Source: RHKX01 sp963820055
GTDB taxonomy: Bacteria > Actinomycetota > Thermoleophilia > Solirubrobacterales > 70-9
Direction of reading: 5' to 3'
NCBI GenBank assembly: GCA_963820055.1
Contig: CAWFYJ010000004.1
Location: 434,001 to 498,000, forward strand
Length of the DNA: 64,000 bases
Positions 1 through 8,411 of the stretch are shown here, one piece after another. Below the pieces are notes generated by a model. It had not been told where the DNA came from. It saw nothing but the letters and a program-made list of their open reading frames with translations, and searched no databases. Within the stretch, counting starts at the first letter, position 1, and each line of letters opens with the position of its first letter. The translations under genes and the position numbers were made by a program.

Positions 1-1
1 C

Positions 2-505
2 ATCGCCCACGAGATCAACGACCGCCACGAAGGCGCGATCGTCGGCACGACGTTCGAGCACGGCCAGGCGGCGCTGAACGCCGACCCCGGGCAGATCCGC
101 GAGGTGATCGCCTACCTCAAGGACGCCCCCGCCCACGAGTACCGGTTCCTCGCCAGCGTCCACGGCGCCGACTACCTGCCCGCCGAGCCCCGCTTCGCCG
201 TCCACTACGAGTTGCTCAACATGCCGCGCGTCGAACGGCTCCGCGTCAAGGCGCTGCTCCCCGAGCCCGAGGACGGCAGCCTCCCGGAGCTCGATTCGGT
301 CGTCGAGCTGTTCGGCACCGCCGACTTCCAGGAGCGCGAGGTCCACGACTTCTTCGGGATCGTCTTCCGCGGCCACCCGGACCTGCGCCGGATCCTGATG
401 CCCGAGGACTACGTCGGCTGGCCGCAGCGCCGCGACTTCCCCGTCGGCGGCGATCCCGTGATCTTCACCAACACCGAGGACACGGTCCCCGGCTGGACGA
501 AGTGA
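2..505 (+). CDS. nuoC: NADH-quinone oxidoreductase subunit C (5' partial)
   Basis: Peripheral-arm subunit of proton-pumping complex I; with NuoB and NuoD it builds the hydrophilic connecting module. The frame is open to the left edge, so the first codons lie outside the window. 167 residues are visible. The family signature is clear in the C-terminal half: QEREVHDFFGI, then GHPDLRRILMPEDY. The gene ends 7 nt before nuoD, as expected in a nuo operon; nuoA and nuoB should lie upstream. Internal GTG codons such as the one at 104 are not needed as starts, because coding sequence continues in frame before them. Confidence 0.95.
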   Translation: MAHEINDRHEGAIVGTTFEHGQAALNADPGQIREVIAYLKDAPAHEYRFLASVHGADYLPAEPRFAVHYELLNMPRVERLRVKALLPEPEDGSLPELDSVVELFGTADFQEREVHDFFGIVFRGHPDLRRILMPEDYVGWPQRRDFPVGGDPVIFTNTEDTVPGWTK

Positions 506-512
506 GAGCCCG

Positions 513-1811
513 ATGAACCCCCTCCGCACCCCCGAATACGCCGACACGAGCCGCACCCCCGAGCAGATGGGCCGCGACGCGATCGGCCGGACCGATGCCC
601 AGGTCATCGGCATCTCGCCGATCGAGCGCACCTCGATCGAGCGCGAGGAGGAGCTGTTCACGATCAACATGGGCCCGCACCACCCCGCCACGCACGGGGT
701 GCTGCGCCTGCTCGTCAGCCTCGAGGGCGAGGTCGTCCGCGACCTCAAGCCGGTCATGGGCTACGTCCACACGGGCATCGAGAAGTCCTGTGAGGACAAG
801 AGCTACTGGAAGGTCATCCCGTTCATCGAGCGGATGGACTACCTCTCCTACTTCTTCAACATGGAGGCGTTCTGCGGGGCGACCGAGAAGCTGCTCGAGC
901 TCGAGATCCCGCCGCGCGCCGCCTACCTGCGGATTCTCCACATGGAGCTGAACCGGATCCACTCGCACCTCGTCGGGCTCGGGACGACGGCGCTCGATCT
1001 CGGCGCGATCTCGATGTTCTGGTACTGCTTCCGCGAGCGCGACAAGATCCTCGACCTCTTCGAGATGTCGGCGGGTCAGCGGATGCACACGCGCTACTTC
1101 CAGGTCGGCGGCGTCGCCGAGGACATCCCGGTCGGGTTCGCCGATCGCGTCCGCGACTTCTGCGCCGACATGCCGGGCCGGATCGACGAGTACGCGGCAC
1201 TCCTCGACCAGAACGAGATCTTCCTCCAGCGCACCAAGAACGTCGGGATCGTCTCCCGCGAGCGGCTCCTCGAGCTGGGCGTCACCGGGCCGCTGCTGCG
1301 CGCCGCCGGCGAGCCGTGGGACCTCCGCAAGGTCACCGACTACCTGCCCTACAAGGACTTCGACTTCCAGATCCCGATCGGGACGATCGGCGACAACTAC
1401 GACCGCTACCGCGTCCGGCTCAACGAGATGCGCGAGTCGGTGCGGATCATCGAGCAGGCGATCGACGGGCTTCCCGAGGGCCCGTGGGTCGCCGACGACC
1501 GCAAGGTCGTGCTGCCGCCGCGCCACGAGCTCGGCACCTCGATGGAGGCGTTGATCCACCACTTCAAGCTCGTCACCGAGGGCTTCCGCGTCCCGCCGGG
1601 CGAGGTGTACTTCCCGATCGAGGGTCCGCGCGGCGAGTACGGAGTGTTCCTCGTCGCCGACGGCTCCTCGAAGCCGGTCCGCGTCCACATGCGCGACCCC
1701 TCCTTCGTCAACCTCCAGGCGCTTCGTGAGATGTGCATCGACGGCTACGTCGCCGACCTGATCGCCAACCTCGCGATGCTCGACCCGATCCTCGGCGGTA
1801 TCGACCGGTGA
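513..1811 (+). CDS. nuoD: NADH-quinone oxidoreductase subunit D
   Basis: The 49-kDa-type subunit that helps form the quinone-binding pocket at the membrane interface. At 432 aa it has the usual length plus an N-terminal extension of about 45 residues before the conserved core. GPHHPATHG stands at residues 54-62 and contains the quinone-site His. The C-terminus ILGGIDR is the family ending. The ATG follows nuoC by 7 nt. The stop overlaps the GTG of nuoE (GTGA), so C-D-E are translationally coupled. Confidence 0.97.
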   Translation: MNPLRTPEYADTSRTPEQMGRDAIGRTDAQVIGISPIERTSIEREEELFTINMGPHHPATHGVLRLLVSLEGEVVRDLKPVMGYVHTGIEKSCEDKSYWKVIPFIERMDYLSYFFNMEAFCGATEKLLELEIPPRAAYLRILHMELNRIHSHLVGLGTTALDLGAISMFWYCFRERDKILDLFEMSAGQRMHTRYFQVGGVAEDIPVGFADRVRDFCADMPGRIDEYAALLDQNEIFLQRTKNVGIVSRERLLELGVTGPLLRAAGEPWDLRKVTDYLPYKDFDFQIPIGTIGDNYDRYRVRLNEMRESVRIIEQAIDGLPEGPWVADDRKVVLPPRHELGTSMEALIHHFKLVTEGFRVPPGEVYFPIEGPRGEYGVFLVADGSSKPVRVHMRDPSFVNLQALREMCIDGYVADLIANLAMLDPILGGIDR

Positions 1812-2614
1812 GCGACGAGCGGCCGAGCGACGCCGAAGAGCGGGAGCAGGCGCCCGGCGCCTCCGGCGAGCCCCCCGCTCCCGACGCCGAGAGCAAGCCC
1901 GGTTCGGGCGAGCCGGCGCAGGCCGGAGGCGAGGTCGCCGGAGACGGCGGCGGTGCCGGCGGCGCCGAGGGGGCAGCCCATCCCGGCGTCGCCGACACGG
2001 ACGCCGTCCAGGTGCCGGAGGCCCACGAGGCCGACGTCCCCGAGGACCTCCGCCGGGAGATCGAGGAGCTCATGTCGCGCTACCCGCAGAAGCGCTCGGC
2101 CTCGATCCCGACGCTGTTCGCGATCCAGCGCCGCTACGGCTGGTGCTCGCCGGAGGGAATCCGCCAGGGCGCCGCGGTGATGGGCGTCACCGCCGCCTAC
2201 CTCGAGTCCGTCGCCAGCTTCTACGACCTCTTCCACCTCGAGCCGGCCGGGCGCCACCGCGTCCTCGTCTGCACCAACATCTCCTGCTGGATGCGCGGCG
2301 GCGACGAGCTTCTCGCCTCGTTCTGCGACGCAACCGGCACCGACATCCACGATGCCGGCCACGGCGGCGGCGTCTCACCCGACGGCGAGGTCTACGTCAG
2401 CGGCTTCGAGTGCCTGGGCGCCTGCGACCTCGCCCCGATGGCCTCAATCGACGAGCGCTACTACGGGCCGCTCGACGGCGAGGACGCGGCGACGGTGATC
2501 GAGGCCCTGCGGACCGGCGCCGAGGTCCTGCCCGACAAGGCGATGGCGATCCGCCCGGTGGCCGGTGGCCCCGAGGGCGACGCGAACGGCCGCGCGCCTT
2601 CCGTCGCCGAATAG
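1808..2614 (+). CDS. nuoE: NADH-quinone oxidoreductase subunit E
   Basis: 24-kDa-type [2Fe-2S] subunit of the NADH dehydrogenase module (cluster N1a), partner of NuoF. I chose the GTG at 1808 because it overlaps the nuoD stop; the frame is open further upstream only inside nuoD. The product is 268 aa. Cluster ligands are Cys155, Cys160, Cys202 and Cys206 (C-x4-C ... C-x3-C, as in the thioredoxin-like family). The first 75 or so residues are a low-complexity Gly/Ala/Glu/Pro tail, longer than in most NuoE. The usual next gene, nuoF, is displaced by 1.9 kb of unrelated genes. Confidence 0.95.
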   Translation: MSDERPSDAEEREQAPGASGEPPAPDAESKPGSGEPAQAGGEVAGDGGGAGGAEGAAHPGVADTDAVQVPEAHEADVPEDLRREIEELMSRYPQKRSASIPTLFAIQRRYGWCSPEGIRQGAAVMGVTAAYLESVASFYDLFHLEPAGRHRVLVCTNISCWMRGGDELLASFCDATGTDIHDAGHGGGVSPDGEVYVSGFECLGACDLAPMASIDERYYGPLDGEDAATVIEALRTGAEVLPDKAMAIRPVAGGPEGDANGRAPSVAE

Positions 2615-2673
2615 GCCCCGAAAGGTCCCATTCGTCGGCCCACGCGTGCGTCTCGGGGCTGGATTCTCCGTCC

Positions 2674-3645
2674 ATGGCGGACGTGGGTCGATCTGAGCGC
2701 AACAGGGAAGCTCGAACCGACCCACCCCCGAGTGGACGCGAAGCCCGCCGGGACATGGAGCGGCGACTGGCCGCCCTCGCCCACCGGCAGCGAGGAGTCG
2801 TGGCTCGGGATCAGTTACAGGGACTCGGCTTCACCCGCAACGCGATCCGCCACCGGCTCGACACCGGGCGCCTCCGACTCATCCATCCGTCGGTCTACGC
2901 CGTCGGCTCCCAGCCGCTCACTTCCCGGGGACATTGGTTCGCGGCGTTGCTCGCCACCCGGCCGGGGCCGGCCCTCAGCCATCTCAGCTCGGCGCAGGCG
3001 CAGGACCTGGCGCGGGAGCGCGGGGCCGTTCACGTCAGCGTTCCGGGACGGCCGTCCGCACGCAGGCTGAACGGGGTCGTCGTCCATCGACCGCGGCGGC
3101 TCGACGCCGCCGACCTGACGCGGGTCGACGGCATCCCGGTGACGACCGTTGCACGAACCCTCCTCGACCTCGCCGAGACGGAAACAGCCGACCGGCTGAG
3201 GGCGATCGCCGAGGAGGCTGAGCGTCTCGGACGTCTCGATCCGGCCGCCATCCGCGCGTGCATGGACCACAATCCGGGGCGTCGAGGCATCGCGCCACTC
3301 TCGGCCCTGCTGGCCGACCACCTTCCGGTCGGCAACGCACTCAAGGGCCTCGAGCGCGAGTTCCAGCTCTTCCTCGAAGAGTTCGGGCTGCCGACACCGC
3401 AGTGCAACGTGCTCGTCTGCGGCTTCATCGTGGACTTCTGGTGGCCGCAAGCTCGACTCGTGGCCGAGCTGGACAGCCGCTCGTTCCACGCGCACTGGTC
3501 GCAGGCTGAGCGCGACCGCGAGCGCGACGCCCGCCTCCTCCGCGAGGGCATCTTCACGCTGCGGGTGACGGCACGGCGGCTGCGGCAGGACCGCGAGGGG
3601 CTCGCCGCCGACATCCGCTCGCGATTCGTCAGCGCCTCTTCCTGA
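2674..3645 (+). CDS. AbiEi-like wHTH plus DUF559 nuclease-fold protein, copy 1
   Basis: 323 aa from the ATG at 2674; an ATG at 2755 is also possible and matches the start of similarity with the paralog at 14698. The N-terminal part (LAALAHRQRGVVARDQL, then RHRLDTGRLRLIHPSVYAVG) is the winged-helix domain of AbiEi-type type IV antitoxins. The middle carries VDGIPVTTVARTLLDLAE. The C-terminus resembles DUF559, a Vsr-like PD-(D/E)xK fold: Asp in VDFWW, Glu and Asp in VAELDS, then H and a D-x-x-RD pattern. Function is not established: autoregulatory antitoxin, nuclease, or both. It has no AbiEii toxin neighbour and sits between nuoE and nuoF, breaking the operon. Confidence 0.8.
   Translation: MADVGRSERNREARTDPPPSGREARRDMERRLAALAHRQRGVVARDQLQGLGFTRNAIRHRLDTGRLRLIHPSVYAVGSQPLTSRGHWFAALLATRPGPALSHLSSAQAQDLARERGAVHVSVPGRPSARRLNGVVVHRPRRLDAADLTRVDGIPVTTVARTLLDLAETETADRLRAIAEEAERLGRLDPAAIRACMDHNPGRRGIAPLSALLADHLPVGNALKGLEREFQLFLEEFGLPTPQCNVLVCGFIVDFWWPQARLVAELDSRSFHAHWSQAERDRERDARLLREGIFTLRVTARRLRQDREGLAADIRSRFVSASS
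2683..2725. promoter_or_regulatory. Nested palindrome before the AbiEi-DUF559 gene core
   Basis: An 8-bp inverted repeat GTGGGTCG/CGACCCAC (2683-2690 and 2718-2725) encloses GAGC/GCTC (2695-2698 and 2710-2713); both share the centre 2704. If translation starts at 2755 the repeat lies in the leader and could be an autoregulatory operator, as known for AbiE systems. If it starts at 2674 the repeat is coding. Confidence 0.35.
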
Positions 3646-3658
3646 AGCGCGGCACGGA

Positions 3659-3678
3659 CCGCCGCGGGATCGCGGCGG
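3659..3678. terminator. Hairpin between convergent genes
   Basis: A perfect 8-bp stem CCGCCGCG/CGCGGCGG (3659-3666 and 3671-3678) with a GGAT loop lies in the 48-nt gap between the convergent AbiEi-DUF559 and acetate transporter genes. There is no T tract on either strand, so factor-independent termination is uncertain. Confidence 0.5.
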
Positions 3679-3693
3679 CCCGCTGCGCCCTGC

Positions 3694-4311
3694 TCAGCGA
3701 GGGGTGTTCAGCGGCCTGACCGGCATCACGGTCCGGCCGAAGGTCGAGTTGGTGACCGCGGCGAACGACGCGTACCAGGCCGCCAGCGCGGTGGCCAGGC
3801 CGAACCAGCCGCCCGCCTTCGTGATGCTCTCGTGAGCGCCGGCGTCGCCGATCCCGAGCAGGAAGAAAGTCACGGCGAGCAGCGCGAAGACGAGCGCGAT
3901 CGCGCCGGTCGTCCGCAACGACGCGATGAACATGTACGCGGTGAAGATTCCCCAGGCGATCAGGTAGAGGCCGACCGCGTGGCCGGCGTCGGCCGGGGGA
4001 ACGCTGTCCGCGTAGAACGTCACGTACGCCCAGAACGAGAGCCAGAAGGCCCCGAAGGAGCTGAACGCCACGGCGCCGAACGTGTTGCCGGTCCGGAACT
4101 CCCACATGCCGGCGAGCAGTTGGGCCACGCCGCCGTAGGCGAGCGCGAGGCCGAGCACGACCGGCTCGCCTCCCTCGCCGACGAGGCCGGCGTTGAACAT
4201 GCTGAGCACGAAAGTCGTGAGCGCGAACGCCGCCAGCCCCAGCGGTCCCGGGTCGGCGGGTGTCCAGGCCCGTTCCGCTACCTCCGTCGCGGACCTCTCC
4301 TCCGTTGCCAT
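3694..4311 (-). CDS. satP: Acetate/succinate transporter, AceTr (GPR1/FUN34/SatP) family
   Basis: 205-aa polytopic membrane protein of the acetate uptake family, which moves acetate or succinate with protons. The N-terminal signature appears as DPGPLGLAAFALTTF, the counterpart of the family NPAPLGL motif, followed by about six hydrophobic segments (including YGGVAQLLAGMWEF and GNTFGAVAFSSFGAFW). The ATG is preceded by a strong purine-rich ribosome site (GGAGGAGGAG). It is oriented against the nuo genes on both sides and is therefore separately transcribed. Acetyl-CoA synthetase at 33.9 kb would be the metabolic partner. Substrate is inferred from the family. Confidence 0.88.
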   Translation of the reverse strand: MATEERSATEVAERAWTPADPGPLGLAAFALTTFVLSMFNAGLVGEGGEPVVLGLALAYGGVAQLLAGMWEFRTGNTFGAVAFSSFGAFWLSFWAYVTFYADSVPPADAGHAVGLYLIAWGIFTAYMFIASLRTTGAIALVFALLAVTFFLLGIGDAGAHESITKAGGWFGLATALAAWYASFAAVTNSTFGRTVMPVRPLNTPR

Positions 4312-4455
4312 CTCTCCTCCTCCGATTCGGCTCCGGCCGGGCTCACGTCGCCCGGTTACGGGGCGTGTGTGTCTGCCATGGGCCTACCCGCGGAGCCCGC
4401 CATCAACCTGTAGATCGGTGTCGTCAGAACGGTGTCGGCCGTGCGGGTTGCGACG

Positions 4456-4510
4456 ATCCGCATCAAGTAGGGCGAAAGCCGGGTTCCGGTAGGTTTCGCG
4501 GAGTGCGGAT
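4456..4510 (+). promoter_or_regulatory. Three-tier nested hairpin in the nuoF leader
   Basis: Nested inverted repeats end 14 nt before the nuoF start: ATCCGCA/TGCGGAT (4456-4462, 4504-4510), GCGAAA/TTTCGC (4472-4477, 4494-4499) and CCGG/CCGG around GTT (4479-4482, 4486-4489). It lies in the 213-nt gap between divergent satP and nuoF. It could be an operator or an mRNA leader structure. I recognise no known riboswitch. Confidence 0.45.
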
Positions 4511-4524
4511 GACCGGAGAACAGC

Positions 4525-5850
4525 GTGTCTGAGGGCCTCGAGACGAGGGTCCTGTTTCGGCACATCGACGAGCCCGGCCTGCACTCGATCGAGACCTACG
4601 AGCGACTCGGCGGCTACACGGCCCTGAGGGCGGCGTTCCGGGACCGCGAGCCCGGCGATCTCGTCAGCGAGTTCGAGGCGTCCGGCCTGCGCGGCCGCGG
4701 CGGCGCCGGCTTCTCGATGGGCAAGAAGGCCAGCTTCCTGCCGCAGGGCGACATGGACAAGTACCTCTGCTGCAACGCCGACGAATCCGAGCCGGGCACC
4801 TTCAAGGACCGCGAGCTGATGTTCAAGAACCCGCACGGCCTCGTCGAGGGCGTCGCGATCGGCGCGATGGCCGCCGGCGCCACCAGGGCATTCATCTTCA
4901 TCCGCGGCGAGTACGCCGAGATCGCCGACCGCCTCGACGCCGCCGTCGCCGAGGCCTACGACGCCGGCTACCTCGGCGACGACATCCTCGGCACCGGGGT
5001 CGACGTCAGCATCGTCGTCCACCGCGGCGCCGGCGCCTACATCTGCGGCGAGGAGACGGCGCTCCTCGACTCGCTGGAGGGCAAGCGCGGCAACCCGCGA
5101 CTGAAGCCGCCGTTCCCGGCGATCCAGGGCCTCTACGGCGGGCCGACGCTGATCAACAACGTCGAGACGCTGATGAACCTGCCGAACGTCGTCAACAACG
5201 GCTCCGACTGGTTCAAGGGCTTCGGCACCGAGCAGTCGACGGGCACCAAGGTCGTCTCCGTCTCCGGGTGCGTCCAGCGCCCCGGCAACTACGAGGTCGA
5301 GCTCGGCATCTCCTCCCGCGACATCATCTACGGCCTCGCCGGCGGCCCGCCCGAGGGCCGTGAGGTCAAGGCCTGGTACCCGGGCGGATCATCCGCCCCG
5401 GTCCTCGGCCCCGAGGAACTCGACCTCCCCTACTCCTTCGAGGCGCTCGCCGAGGCCGGCTCGATGCTCGGTTCGGGCGCGATCATCGTCGCCGACGACT
5501 CGGTCTCGATCCCGGAGATGGCGCTGCGGACCGCGCGCTTCTACCAGCACGAGTCGTGCGGCAAGTGCAGCCCCTGCCGCGAGGGCACGAACTGGACCGT
5601 GAAGATGCTCGAGCGCGTCGTCCGCGGCGAGGCGACGCCGATGGACCTCGACATCGTCGCCTCGGTCCAGGAGAACATCATCGGCCACTGCCTCTGCGTC
5701 CTCGGCGACGCGATGGCGATGCCGGTCGGCTCGATGGTCCGCCGCTGGCGATCCGAGTTCGAGGAGACGATCGCCCGCGCCCGCGAGGCAGGACCGGCAC
5801 CGCTCGACGTCGAGCCCGCGGTGATGACTCCGGCCGGAGTCGGCGCATGA
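4525..5850 (+). CDS. nuoF: NADH-quinone oxidoreductase subunit F
   Basis: 51-kDa-type subunit that binds NADH, FMN and the N3 [4Fe-4S] cluster, the electron entry point of complex I. 441 aa from a GTG start preceded by GGAG. The glycine-rich NADH loop GRGGAGFSMG is at residues 57-66, the FMN region contains YICGEETALLDSLEG, and the N3 ligands are ESCGKCSPCREG (about residues 343-354) plus HCLC near 390. The gene starts a new block: its partner nuoE ends 1.9 kb upstream, and a nested hairpin occupies the leader. The stop overlaps nuoG (ATGA). Confidence 0.97.
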   Translation: MSEGLETRVLFRHIDEPGLHSIETYERLGGYTALRAAFRDREPGDLVSEFEASGLRGRGGAGFSMGKKASFLPQGDMDKYLCCNADESEPGTFKDRELMFKNPHGLVEGVAIGAMAAGATRAFIFIRGEYAEIADRLDAAVAEAYDAGYLGDDILGTGVDVSIVVHRGAGAYICGEETALLDSLEGKRGNPRLKPPFPAIQGLYGGPTLINNVETLMNLPNVVNNGSDWFKGFGTEQSTGTKVVSVSGCVQRPGNYEVELGISSRDIIYGLAGGPPEGREVKAWYPGGSSAPVLGPEELDLPYSFEALAEAGSMLGSGAIIVADDSVSIPEMALRTARFYQHESCGKCSPCREGTNWTVKMLERVVRGEATPMDLDIVASVQENIIGHCLCVLGDAMAMPVGSMVRRWRSEFEETIARAREAGPAPLDVEPAVMTPAGVGA

Positions 5851-8411
5851 GTCCCGCCCGGAAGGACGCCAAGGCGATCACGATCGTTGTCGACGGCGTC
5901 GAGATCGCGGCCACCGAGGGGGCGATGCTCGTCGATGCCGCCAAGCACGGCGACGTCGAGATCCCCGTCTTCTGTTACGAGCCGAAGCTCGGCGACCCGG
6001 TCGGCGCCTGCCGGATGTGCCTCGTCGAGATCGAGGGGATCCCGAAGCTCCAGACGGCCTGTTCGACCCCCGTCCGCGACGGCATGGTCGCCTACACGCA
6101 GACGGACCGCGTCAAGGAGGCCCAGAACGCCGTCGTCGAGTTCCTGCTCGTCAACCACCCGCTCGACTGCCCGGTCTGCGACAAGGGCGGCGAATGCCCC
6201 CTTCAGGACATCGCGATGGGCTGGGGCCCGGGAAAGAGCCGCGTCACCGACCCGAAGCGCCACTTCCAGAAGCCGATTCCGCTCTCGCCGCTGATCCGCA
6301 TCGACCGCGAGCGCTGCATCCTCTGTTACCGCTGCGTGCGGTTCAGCCAGGAGGTCTCCGAGGACGAGCAGCTGCAGCTCCTCGAGCGCGGCGCCAAGAC
6401 CTTCGTCGGCACCCATGAAGATCGGCCCTACATCGGCCCCTTCCACGGCAACATCATCGAGCTCTGCCCCGTCGGTGCCCTGACGTCGCAGGCATACCGC
6501 TTCCGCGCCCGGCCCTGGGACATCGAGGACGCCGGCTCCGTCTGCACGCTCTGCCCGAGCCAGTGCAACGTCAAGTTCACGGTCCGCGACGACAAGGTCG
6601 TCCGCGTCCTCGCCCGCGACAACGAGGACGTCGACGACGGCTGGCTCTGCGACAAGGGCCGCTTCGGCTACCAGATGTTCTCGAGCCCGGACCGGCCCGT
6701 CACGCCTCAGGTCCGCTCCGGCGGTCCGCTCGAGCCGACGAGCTGGGACGAGGCGATCGAGAAGGCCGCGACCGGCCTCGCCTCGGCGGTCGGCCGCACC
6801 GCGGCCATCGTCGGCGGCGGCACCTCCAACGAGGAGGGCTGGCTGATCCAGCGGCTCGTCCGCGGGGCGCTCGGCTCGAACGACGTCGCCTCGACCGCGC
6901 GCCGCGGCCTCAGTCGCGCGGCCCGTGCCCGCCTCGCCTCGCCCGACCTCGCCGTCGGCACCGCCGAGATCGACGACGCCGGCGCAATCCTCGTCCTCGG
7001 CTGCGACCCGATGCACGAGATGCCGATCATCGAGCTGCGGATCCGCAAGGCCGTCCGCCGCAACGGCGCCAAACTGCTCGTCGCGACCGAGCGCCCGACC
7101 GCCCTCGACGGCGGCGCGGCGATCGACTCGACCGGCTGCCTCGAGGCCCAGCGCTTCGCCCCGGGCGAGGCGCGCAATTTCATCGAGGACCTGCGCTCTG
7201 CGATCGGCTCCGGCGACGCCGACGCCGACGCGGCCGGGTTCGCCGACGCCCTCCGCGACGCCGGCCCGATCGTCGTCGTCTGGGGCGAGGGGATGCTGGC
7301 CGGCGACGACCGCGAGGACGTCGCCGCATCGCTGCTCGGCCTCGCCGATGTGCTCGGTCTCGACGGGATGGCGGGCGGCGGCCTCTACGAGATCCCCGCC
7401 GCCGCGAACGGCCGCGGCCTCCGCGAGGTCGGCTGTGCTGAGGACTTCGGCCCCGGCTTCGCCGAGACGACCGGCGGCCGCTCCGCCGACGAGATCCGCG
7501 CCGCCCTCGAGTCCGGCGAGATCGAGGCCCTGATCCTCGGCGACGTCGACCCGATCCGCGACTTCGACGACCCGGAGGGCTGGAAGCGGGCGCTCTCGGC
7601 GGCGAAGTTCACGCTCAGCATCTCGATGTTCCCCGGCGCCTCCGCGCAGGCCTCCGACGTCCACTTCCCCGCCGAGAGCCACGCCGAGAAGGAGGGGACG
7701 GTCACCCACCCCGACGGCCGCCTCCAGCGCGTCCGCCCCTCCGTCCCCCGCCCCGGCACGGTCCGCCCGCTCTGGCAAGCCCTCAGCGAGCTGTCGGCCC
7801 GCCTCGGCTCCGATCCCGGAGCCGGCACCGCCGGCGAGGTCTTCGACCTCCTCGCCGCCGACATCCCCTTCTACGCCGGCATCACCGTGAACGACATCGG
7901 CGGCATGGGTCTCCGCTGGCAGGACCGCAACGGCCTCGGCTTCGACGCTCCGGCGCTGCCGAGTGGCGACGGCAGCAGCCCGGGCTCCAGCGATGAGGAC
8001 GGCCTCCGCCTCGGCACCTACCGCGACCTCTGGGCCGACTATGTCGCCGACGAGAACCCGGCGCTCGGCTTCCTCGCGACCGGGCAGACGCTGGAGCTCA
8101 ACCCGGCGGATGCCGAGCGGCTCGGCGTCCAGCACGGCCAGCGGGTGACCGTCAGCGCCGGCGAAGGGTCGCTGACGGCGACGGTCGGCCTCCGCGAGCG
8201 GATGCTCGAGGGCACGGCGTTCCTGGTCTCCGGGACCGCGAGCGACCCGGCCGGCGCCCTCGGCGGCGCCGCGACGGTCGAGGTCGAGCTCGCCCCGGAG
8301 CCGGAGCCGGAGCCCGAGCCCACCGCCGGCGGCGACGCCGACGCGGGCGACGACGAGCCCGCAGCAGCGCCGGCCCTGATCGTCACGAAGCGGGAGCCGG
8401 TGTCGTGGTGA
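5847..8411 (+). CDS. nuoG: NADH-quinone oxidoreductase subunit G
   Basis: 75-kDa-type iron-sulfur subunit. 854 aa from the ATG overlapping the nuoF stop. Ligands in order: Cys43, Cys55, Cys58 and Cys72 ([2Fe-2S] N1b); HPLDCPVCDKGGEC; CILCYRC with a later ELCPVGAL; then CTLCPSQCN at the start of the molybdopterin-oxidoreductase-like domain (the N7-type cluster). The C-terminal tail has alternating Pro-Glu (PEPEPEPEP) and Asp/Ala-rich sequence, probably flexible. The stop overlaps nuoH. Confidence 0.96.
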   Translation: MSPARKDAKAITIVVDGVEIAATEGAMLVDAAKHGDVEIPVFCYEPKLGDPVGACRMCLVEIEGIPKLQTACSTPVRDGMVAYTQTDRVKEAQNAVVEFLLVNHPLDCPVCDKGGECPLQDIAMGWGPGKSRVTDPKRHFQKPIPLSPLIRIDRERCILCYRCVRFSQEVSEDEQLQLLERGAKTFVGTHEDRPYIGPFHGNIIELCPVGALTSQAYRFRARPWDIEDAGSVCTLCPSQCNVKFTVRDDKVVRVLARDNEDVDDGWLCDKGRFGYQMFSSPDRPVTPQVRSGGPLEPTSWDEAIEKAATGLASAVGRTAAIVGGGTSNEEGWLIQRLVRGALGSNDVASTARRGLSRAARARLASPDLAVGTAEIDDAGAILVLGCDPMHEMPIIELRIRKAVRRNGAKLLVATERPTALDGGAAIDSTGCLEAQRFAPGEARNFIEDLRSAIGSGDADADAAGFADALRDAGPIVVVWGEGMLAGDDREDVAASLLGLADVLGLDGMAGGGLYEIPAAANGRGLREVGCAEDFGPGFAETTGGRSADEIRAALESGEIEALILGDVDPIRDFDDPEGWKRALSAAKFTLSISMFPGASAQASDVHFPAESHAEKEGTVTHPDGRLQRVRPSVPRPGTVRPLWQALSELSARLGSDPGAGTAGEVFDLLAADIPFYAGITVNDIGGMGLRWQDRNGLGFDAPALPSGDGSSPGSSDEDGLRLGTYRDLWADYVADENPALGFLATGQTLELNPADAERLGVQHGQRVTVSAGEGSLTATVGLRERMLEGTAFLVSGTASDPAGALGGAATVEVELAPEPEPEPEPTAGGDADAGDDEPAAAPALIVTKREPVSW

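Noticed and set aside
465..1688. 407-aa minus-strand ORF opposite nuoD
   Set aside because: Composition is Asp/Val/Arg/Leu-rich antisense of a conserved gene; long shadow ORFs are expected in such GC-rich DNA.
4312..4524. Known riboswitch or tRNA in the satP-nuoF gap
   Set aside because: The nested stems match no riboswitch I know and there is no T-loop or acceptor stem. No tRNA-like cloverleaf was recognised in the gaps I read, though no covariance search was possible.
5541..8135. 864-aa minus-strand ORF opposite nuoF and nuoG
   Set aside because: Covers two conserved complex I genes on the other strand, has no domain, and shows typical antisense amino-acid bias.
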